From contig CM021320.1 of assembly GCA_010645155.1 (NCBI GenBank), positions 8,766,182-8,830,181 on the forward strand: 64,000 bases of DNA, written 5' to 3'. Shown one piece after another: positions 57,501 through 64,000 of this stretch; position 1 is the first letter of the stretch, and each line of letters begins with the position of its first letter. The DNA comes from Tigriopus japonicus (Eukaryota; Arthropoda; Copepoda; Harpacticoida; Harpacticidae). The notes under the pieces were generated by a model, which made no database searches, was not told where the DNA came from, and worked only from the letters and a program-made list of their open reading frames with translations. Made by a program: the position numbers and the translations under genes.

Positions 57501-60500
57501 CAAATGTTTACCTTTCGTCAATAGAAGGAACACAGTGGTTGTCCAAGACTGTCCCATCTACCAATGACGGTCAAAGGAACCCTCATCGTTCCATTCCAAA
57601 TTCGTAATATATGTAAGGACAAATAATTGATGTCATAATCGAAATACCCTGAATCTTGTCTTTGCGATGATGGATACAAGGAACAGTGTCATATCTGATG
57701 CCATTAATACTGGATTATCTTCAGAATTGCATTGGATCTAAAGCTTGTGTTATACTTAGAAGTAAGTGATGGCTTAATCACAATGTGGTTAATAACATAA
57801 TGATCATTAGTGTACCGTATTCATGAGAAGATGCCACTAAAAGATCTCATAATTGAAGCCAAGTTGGTTTCACATTGAAGATCAGGTGTGATTTCGTTCC
57901 AGCGTTTAATTGTGGGATTTTTTGGGATTAATTTCGTGAGTCGAGTCGTCCAGGCATCAAATTGGTCCATTTGTCAGTTATTTCCCAACGTTTGAGGTTT
58001 CATTGCACTTCTCCTCGTGATGAGCATTTTAAAGTACTCGTACATTCAATTGATTTCTACCACGCAGCGTGGATGAAAAGATGGTTTCGAAGCAATTTTG
58101 ACAAGTGAGATTAACTGTCTACCCAAACATGTAACTTATTTTGAGACTCATTAACGATTTTCGAATTAGAAATTTTCTTGGCTGACTTACTGTATTTTGA
58201 AGGCTCGGTTCACTTTACCCTTTGACATTTGTTCCAATGATCTTTCCTTTTCGTTAGATTGAGACAGAAATTTCTTCCAAAAGGAATGCACGAATCTTAA
58301 AGAGAACATATGCTTATGTTTGCACTCTGTCAGATTGCCTTGACAGAAGTATTTGTGGATTTGATAATCGGCTATTGTAGGACACTAATGCATTCCTATA
58401 TGAATGCTCGTCTTCTAAGAAAATATGAGGCCTTCATGCCACGTTCTAGCATTCGAGGTCAAAAAAGAACTAACCTTTAGGATATTTAGGGCTTCGAATT
58501 AGGTTTTGTGGCAAGTCTTTCAAACATGGGTAAAGCTTAGGACATTGTGTGCCTACATTTGGCTTTGAAGTAAGGTAAGCATCATTTCAAAACGCTTTTG
58601 TTGAAGTTTAATTCCATTTATTTTGAGAACGCAGGCACTACTACTCATTCTCTCGAGATCAACTTTACTAAAGAGTATGAATTAATCTATGAAAAGGTAA
58701 ATGACCATTGCCATTGTGACTGAAGATTCCAGAATGAAACCATGCTATTGTGATTACTGTCACATTCTCCGAAAGCAGAAACAGGCGTACATACGTACAA
58801 CACACGCATTCTTTCGTGCCAAATGTGTGTCCGTTTGTATTCCATGGCTTTTCAAAATTTCTCGCTCCCATGTTCCGCCTAGCATTCCGGTCTGAATCTA
58901 ATGTGGTGTAGTCTAATTAGGGATTCTTTTGACAGTCCTTTGATAAGCCAGGCATTCAAGGGGGTTTCAGACTCGATTCAAATTCAAGGGGCTGGCTTCA
59001 CGAACATACGTACGTACAAGTTGTTGGATGGCCGTTATTATCCAACCTCTTTCCACGTTAAGAAGCAGAAGGTCCTTTTAAGAGTGCACAAATTTGCACT
59101 CGAAGAACCACCAACAGCAACTTGCTGCTAACTGTGACGGTGACTTCTTCAACGAAGGATGATGATGATGATGATGAGAAGGATGCTCTGGTCATGTCTT
59201 GTTCGGCTTCCTTCCTTCAATTTCCTGCTATCCTCGAAATTTAAAGGAAGGCAATTGCGGATCCAATGCACGTACCAGATACTTACTGTAACTCGGGGTT
59301 TGGTCGCGGTCTTCTTGGCTTCTTGCACTCGCGTTTCTCGTAATACTCGAAACATGTTTATGTTCTCCTTAACCTCATTGCAACATACCATAAACAAGCT
59401 CATGAGATAAATGATCTGTCATGATTCTTTTTTCTTCTTCTTGCAGAAACTATCCAGTCGGAAAATATCTGCTCCCTCCTTCGCCACATCCTTGAGGAAC
59501 CTTCGTGGGGGAGGATCGAATAGCAATAATGGAAATGTCACGCCCCCTCCTGCTCCACCTACTCCCCAACCATCCACCGGGGGTGAAGATCGCACCTCTG
59601 GTGGGATTTCGCTTGAGAAATTGAAGATTGATACGGGATTGGCTCATCTTTCAAGTGCCAATACGACTCATCAAAACTCGGGAGATATGGACTTTGGCGG
59701 GGATGATGAGTACTCTCCGCCCATTTACTTCTCCACTGATCATCATCTTCATCATCATCCTTTGCATCGCTCAACTAATTCCTTACTCAATACTCCAGTC
59801 GTTCAAGTAAGCAAATCGACTTTCCATCTTCATTCGTTCCAAATCCTGCCTGGCTTTGTACGGGATATTGGGAGATCAAAGGCTGCAGTTTGAATAACAA
59901 AGATCCAACAACTGTAGACACGTGCTGAGTTTCTAGCCAGATAAATCGGGGCACCCGAAAATGAACCTGAAGGAAGGACAGCTTCCCCTTCATATCTCTT
60001 TCTAAAATTAACATTGAAGTAGTGGGTTCTGAAGTCTGAAACCATTCTTTGAGGCTTCTGTGGCATCGAGTGAGTTGAGAAACGTGCACTGGCTTATCGA
60101 AGAGCAGAGCCAGACCAACCAACCTACCATCATCCATCCATTCGCTTCTTCCACCGAATAATGCATCGAATCGATTTTGTGAAAGCATGATTCTCACATC
60201 CGAGCCCATTTATGCCTTCGACACGGACCTTGTCTAATGTCATCTTTTTCCGTACGTCGAAGATTTATTTTCGCAAACTCACCCAAGTTTTTTCTCTTCT
60301 TTCTTCCATTTTTCAAAAGATTGCCACAATGGAGGACGCCATACTCTTCATTGAGGACCTGAAAGATAAGTTAAGAGCCCAAGGGAACCAAGTCATAACT
60401 TACCGGAGGAAACTTCGACAACAGGTAAGCTCAGCTCTGGCTTCACAAGGTTGAACCTTGAGCCCAGACTTGGAAGTTGGGTGCGTTTATAAATACCCAG

Positions 60501-63061
60501 AGCACCACCAATCTAACGCCACCACACGTGAAGTACAAGGGTAAATGGGCTCTACTAATTCTCTTTGCGCATCCCGATTGCGAAGCTCTTTCTTCAGGCG
60601 ACAATTTGATCCGAAGCCAGAGACTTTCTCTCTTAAGAGGAAAACTTTGCTTCCTTTCAAACTTGACCCCAAAGCTTTGCCCAATTTCTTCTTTTTTGGA
60701 AGGGAGTGAGGTCGAAACGCAAGGCTCGACCCTGGGTTTCATGGACATGAGAAACTTCGTTCTGATGATGCCATCATGCATATCAATCGATGATGCATCT
60801 TCAAGTTCTGCCTTCAATTTCACATCACATTCACAAGCCCATGTGTGCGTAGTTCGAGTGTGAGTGAGTGATGTTGTGCATGTGGTAATCGTGGTCGCAC
60901 TGAAATGACTGAACTCGGACGAACTGGAGTTCTTCAAATCCAGCAATGCATATGATATGGACTGTCGCAATCCTCGATCCATTCTCACTTGGCTTTTTTT
61001 CTGCCCTGTCATGAAGATCTGGATTGAAAATGAGGGCCAATTTGCTGTGGAATTCTATTCGTTTGGCTCGTCTGTAGATTTGCGATTCGTTCGTGCTCTT
61101 TTGTTTTTCAATGAAATTGCGAAAACGCGTATGAGTTTACGTCAAATCAAGAGGGGAGGGGATGAATCTTTGAATCGTGTTTGACGCTAATCTTGGGATG
61201 ATTTGATCTTCTTTTCAGAAAGTAGAAATCAGCGATTTGCGATATAATCATCGGAAACAGCTCGAGGACATCACCTCTCAGCTTTTGCACTTTGAATCCT
61301 CGCTTCGTTCGAAGGAGAGGGCTCTTGAGGACACCTTGAGCAAGAAAGATCAGGTAAATAATCACGCACGGCTGCATGCACCAGTCGACATGTAATTTCT
61401 CCAGTCATTATTCACACTCGGTCTCACATTTTTTTCTTCTTCTTCCTCTATGACTTGGGCGTCCAGGTCATTTTAAAGCAGCAACGAGTCATAAAAAGAC
61501 TTCTCAAGAAATGTTATGGCAGCGATTTCGCTTCCACTCGCACCAATCCCGCTGCATTGGCGGATGAAGCCGAGTCCGTGGAATTGGCTTTGGAAGGATT
61601 AACTAGCCTGGTTCAACAGTGTGACGGCGATGGACAAGGATCGTTAGGGTCGGATGGATCCTATAACAAAATCGATTTTGAGCAAGACGCTCAAAATGAT
61701 TCGGACTCGGCAATCATGTTGGAAGATAATCTTGCCGAAGTGAGTATTGGCATCGATTGAGAACCCAATTAGAAACCGAAGCTCCAAATATATTTTCCTC
61801 TTGTCTACTTTTCTTGAAGGATTGTATTGTAAGTGAATTTTCTTGATGGTTTCAGGTCAGATTATTGGTGCCTACCCTCTCGATCAAGTCGAACTCGTCG
61901 ACTTCTTCCGGGACGGACACGTGCAATGAGATCAGGATAATCCGAAGCATATCCGATGTCGTCAAGGTCAACGGTCAGCAACAGAGGCTAAGCACTGCCA
62001 ACACTTCCTCGGGAGATGGAAACTCTCCCAACAAAACCGTAGAGCCTCCAAAACAACTCTCTGGTAGGAAGACCAAAGAGGAGAGAAGAATTAGCAACCG
62101 GCAAAAACTCATGTCCCTCAAGAGGCATTCCGGCTTCTTGAAGAGACCCGAAATCTTGGAAACAGTTTACTCCGTCGAGGAAGACGGAGATCTACAACAA
62201 CAACAAGCTCAAAACCAAGCCCAACAACAATCCCAGGGAGGCATGATCAACAACATGAACAATAACAACAACCATCCTCACCAAAGAGGTGCTCCTCACA
62301 ATGGTTCCTCGGATTCCAGCGGGAACAACAAAGAGACCAACAAGAGTGTGGAAACCGTCGAGTCTCAAGTCATACAGAGACAGTTCTCCTCAATGGTGGA
62401 CTCACCTCTGAGTTCTAGGAGAGGTTCCTGCATTCTTACGGGATTTCGTTACCGCTTAGATTCAGACTTGGCGGGTTCCGACGACTACTCAACCGACGAT
62501 GATTCCACGCGTATTTTTTATTCCGAGACAACAGACGGGTCATACGGCGGTACAAGTTGCTCCCAGCCTTGCTCTAGGCGGTCCTCATATGGTACTGGGA
62601 TTTGCTCGTTGCCTTGTTCCCGCCGATCCTCTTACGGGCACACTCCAGGCTCATCTGTGGCGGCTTGCGAATGTTGTGGTTCGCCAGGTTTGACGGGATC
62701 GAGGCGATCTTCGTGCGGGTCTCAAAACAACCTGAGCACCGCCAACAGCGACGAAAACAATGACCAGGAGCTCAAGGTTCAGACTGCTTATAATCGGGTC
62801 ATGTCTAGTCACAAAGCTGTGCTCAAACCGAAAGACGTTAAATTCAAACGCATCAACAAAGCGAAATCTCGGTCCCTCGAAGAATTGCGCGGGAAATTGC
62901 GTTGGCATCCAGGCGGTATTGTGACGGTCTATCCCACATCTTTGGTACCAAAGCCTGTGCAGAATCTCCGAGAACCAAGGAAACGGGGCGTTTTGCAACA
63001 TTGTGCCTCCTTGGACCAATCCAGTTCAACCGTTGGGGAGAGCTTGGAACCTCAAATGTGA
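42586..63061 (+). CDS. Six-exon coiled-coil protein gene, all phase-0 introns
   Basis: The exons are 42586-42879, 59447-59806, 60320-60424, 61219-61353, 61467-61739 and 61856-63061. Every junction falls between codons at consensus sites (CAG|GTATGA, CAA|GTAAGC, CAG|GTAAGC, CAG|GTAAAT, GAA|GTGAGT). The product is about 769 residues from the ATG at 42649, or 790 from 42586. Exon 1 is acidic then basic and Pro-rich (SPDLEEGEDDF; KRLYKPHPPQKPRF). Exon 2 is Ser/Gly/Pro-rich with a His cluster (HHLHHHPLHR). Exons 3-5 form a coiled coil of about 100 residues (MEDAILFIEDLKDKLRAQG, KQLEDITSQLLHFESSLR, ILKQQRVIKRLLKKC). Exon 6 is disordered with Gln/Asn runs and RRSS repeats. It looks like a cytoplasmic scaffold protein (inference). 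The family is not recognised. Confidence 0.75.
42880..59446 (+). other. Giant first intron of the coiled-coil gene
   Basis: About 16.6 kb bounded by GTATGA and TTCTTCTTGCAG. I found none of the transposon ends that crowd 30-42 kb, so it looks largely single-copy. A candidate small secreted peptide lies at 46428-46580. Other open frames, such as the 127-codon one on the minus strand at 55473-55856, have no motif. Long conserved introns often hold enhancers or alternative first exons, but nothing here proves that. A (GAT)n run lies at 59158-59177. Confidence 0.5.
46428..46580 (+). CDS. Candidate 50-residue secreted peptide
   Basis: ATG at 46428 in a near-ideal context (CAGCCATGG) opens 50 codons: MAQSMGSLNK, a hydrophobic core YYYILLCLCSFLVVA, then KSFPNWLSSCPRSG and a Lys-rich tail to TAG. 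This is the layout of a signal peptide with a mature peptide of about 24-25 residues. A strong acceptor-like tract (GCTCTTTTTCCAG) ends two bases before the ATG, so it might be an exon rather than a single-exon gene. It lies in the first intron of the coiled-coil gene. No family is recognised, and it could be a chance frame. Confidence 0.3.
   Translation: MAQSMGSLNKYYYILLCLCSFLVVAKSFPNWLSSCPRSGTMKEVSKSTRK
61856..63061 (+). CDS. Last exon of the coiled-coil gene, RRSS repeats
   Basis: This exon encodes the C-terminal 401 residues. A Ser/Thr-rich start is followed by a basic KTKEERRISNRQKLMSLKR stretch, a Gln/Asn-rich low-complexity zone, and then SSRRGSCILTG plus three repeated blocks around CSRRSSYG and GSRRSSCG. 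Each R-R-x-S fits a basophilic-kinase (PKA-like) and possible 14-3-3 site. A conserved-looking KAKSRSLEELRGKLRWHPGG precedes the tail, and TGA is at 63059-63061. The acceptor is GGTTTCAG at 61855. Strong codon order and lack of frame breaks support coding. Confidence 0.8.
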   Translation, partial: VRLLVPTLSIKSNSSTSSGTDTCNEIRIIRSISDVVKVNGQQQRLSTANTSSGDGNSPNKTVEPPKQLSGRKTKEERRISNRQKLMSLKRHSGFLKRPEILETVYSVEEDGDLQQQQAQNQAQQQSQGGMINNMNNNNNHPHQRGAPHNGSSDSSGNNKETNKSVETVESQVIQRQFSSMVDSPLSSRRGSCILTGFRYRLDSDLAGSDDYSTDDDSTRIFYSETTDGSYGGTSCSQPCSRRSSYGTGICSLPCSRRSSYGHTPGSSVAACECCGSPGLTGSRRSSCGSQNNLSTANSDENNDQELKVQTAYNRVMSSHKAVLKPKDVKFKRINKAKSRSLEELRGKLRWHPGGIVTVYPTSLVPKPVQNLREPRKRGVLQHCASLDQSSSTVGESLEPQM

Positions 63062-64000
63062 TCCCATATTTTTCTTCCAAAACTTCTTGTATCCGCTCAT
63101 CCATCTTAGACATCGACCTAGTCATCGCCTCCAACCTACCTAAAGCTATTCATCCTTGTATGAGATGAGTCAGATCAAACCTGCATATTTTCGTTCCGAG
63201 CACCTTTTAACTCACGTTGAAGTTGGAACACGTTGAATTTCCGTTCCAAACACGACATATCGTAATCATATTAGTCATTCATTGTGTTAACTATTTTTTG
63301 ACGGGGAAATCATACAGCTAAACTTTTTGACACTCCAATCCTTGGAGGTGTCTCCTTCTCTCTCTCTCTACTCTTCAACCTGCAGTATACCAAATCCTGT
63401 TCTCAAGATATAGAAATATTAAATTTGAGCCCATGAAAACGTTTTCCAAACTCTTTTTCCAATTGATTCTCTGGCTTTAGCCTTTTCTGTTATCTTGGTC
63501 GCCATTTTCACTTCTCGCTTCTTCCTCACAAGGCCACTTGGGAGCCGCAAGCTTGCCTGAAGAAAACCCAAAAATACCTTTGGTAGAGAAGGAACGTCAG
63601 CAGTCAACCCAACTTCCTTTGCAAAGAAAGTTGATCCTCTTTTTGGGTGGAACAAAGAAATATTCCCTGCCCTGTGGTCCTCTCTTGCTTCTCCTTTGCC
63701 CACCTCATTCCCTTTTCTCTGTGTAGACATGTGATAATATTAGATGAAGATCAACTCGAGTCTGCCTCATCCTTCTACTCGTCTCTTATTTGGGCGATGG
63801 GGAGGAGGGTTCAGGGTCTACCTGGACCTGTCAAATTCGATTGGGACGAGGGACTGTCTTTCCTTACATACACTAATTCGTTTCTTTTCCCTCGACACGT
63901 ACATGTTAAGGCAGGAACCCCTGAAAGGGGTGGACACGAACTCCGATTTTTGAAAAAATGGTATGAGGCCGAGGCTATATTTTGAAACAATGTCATTCAT
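63062..64000. other. 3' untranslated region and downstream flank
   Basis: Contains a CT-rich run near 63353-63372 and an ATTAAA at about 63418 that could serve as a polyadenylation signal. No further exon is supported before the window ends. Confidence 0.4.

Noticed and set aside
49700..59020. Recurrent TACGTA motifs in the first intron (for example near 50290, 50706, 54378, 58788, 59007)
   Set aside because: Roughly eight occurrences in 16 kb is not far enough above chance for a palindromic hexamer to claim a regulatory cluster.

Overview
The window reads as a eukaryotic nuclear contig, most likely from an arthropod, and a copepod-like crustacean is my best guess. The sequence is AT-rich. 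Genes are split by GT-AG introns, several only 77-116 nt long. There are tRNA-derived repeats, Tc1/mariner and hAT-type DNA elements, jockey/CR1-like retrotransposon fragments, and two runs of N (25528-26001 and 38249-38271). No operons, ribosome binding sites or CRISPR arrays are present. The organism is inferred from style, not from a marker gene.

Three plus-strand protein genes can be assembled by matching splice phase. (1) A multi-Kazal protease-inhibitor gene: eight Kazal-encoding exons from 11008 to 14314 encode nine Kazal units, and a phase-compatible non-Kazal exon lies at 7495-7937. (2) A three-exon gene at 21746-24286 encodes a Ser/Thr/Gln-rich, probably disordered protein; it has a TATA-Inr core promoter at ideal spacing and a tiny upstream ORF. 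(3) A six-exon gene at 42586-63061 has only phase-0 introns, the first about 16.6 kb long. It encodes a protein of about 770-790 residues with a central coiled coil and C-terminal RRSS repeats. Its first exon also carries a 70-codon membrane-microprotein ORF that overlaps the main ORF by ATGA.

The rest is mostly repeats. Positions 1-3000 hold MITE-like elements. Positions 15-18 kb hold satellite arrays. Positions 24.4-28.5 kb hold a nested hairpin element, a retrotransposon with an assembly gap, a diverged tandem duplication and a decayed mariner-family transposase. Positions 30.6-41.8 kb are a transposon cluster: a Foldback/Mutator-like element with a 9-bp target duplication, a retrotransposon whose catalytic box is split by a 48-bp insertion, a second decayed transposase, and a series of short elements with hAT-type ends, three with clear 8-bp target duplications (one perfect, two at 7/8).

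The most notable signals are the overlapping two-ORF first exon, the Foldback-like element built of inverted GGTAAATAGGTCAC arrays, and the family of hAT-type MITEs whose subterminal regions are each made of an element-specific short repeat. Calls rest on reading the sequence, phase matching and family knowledge; no similarity search was possible.
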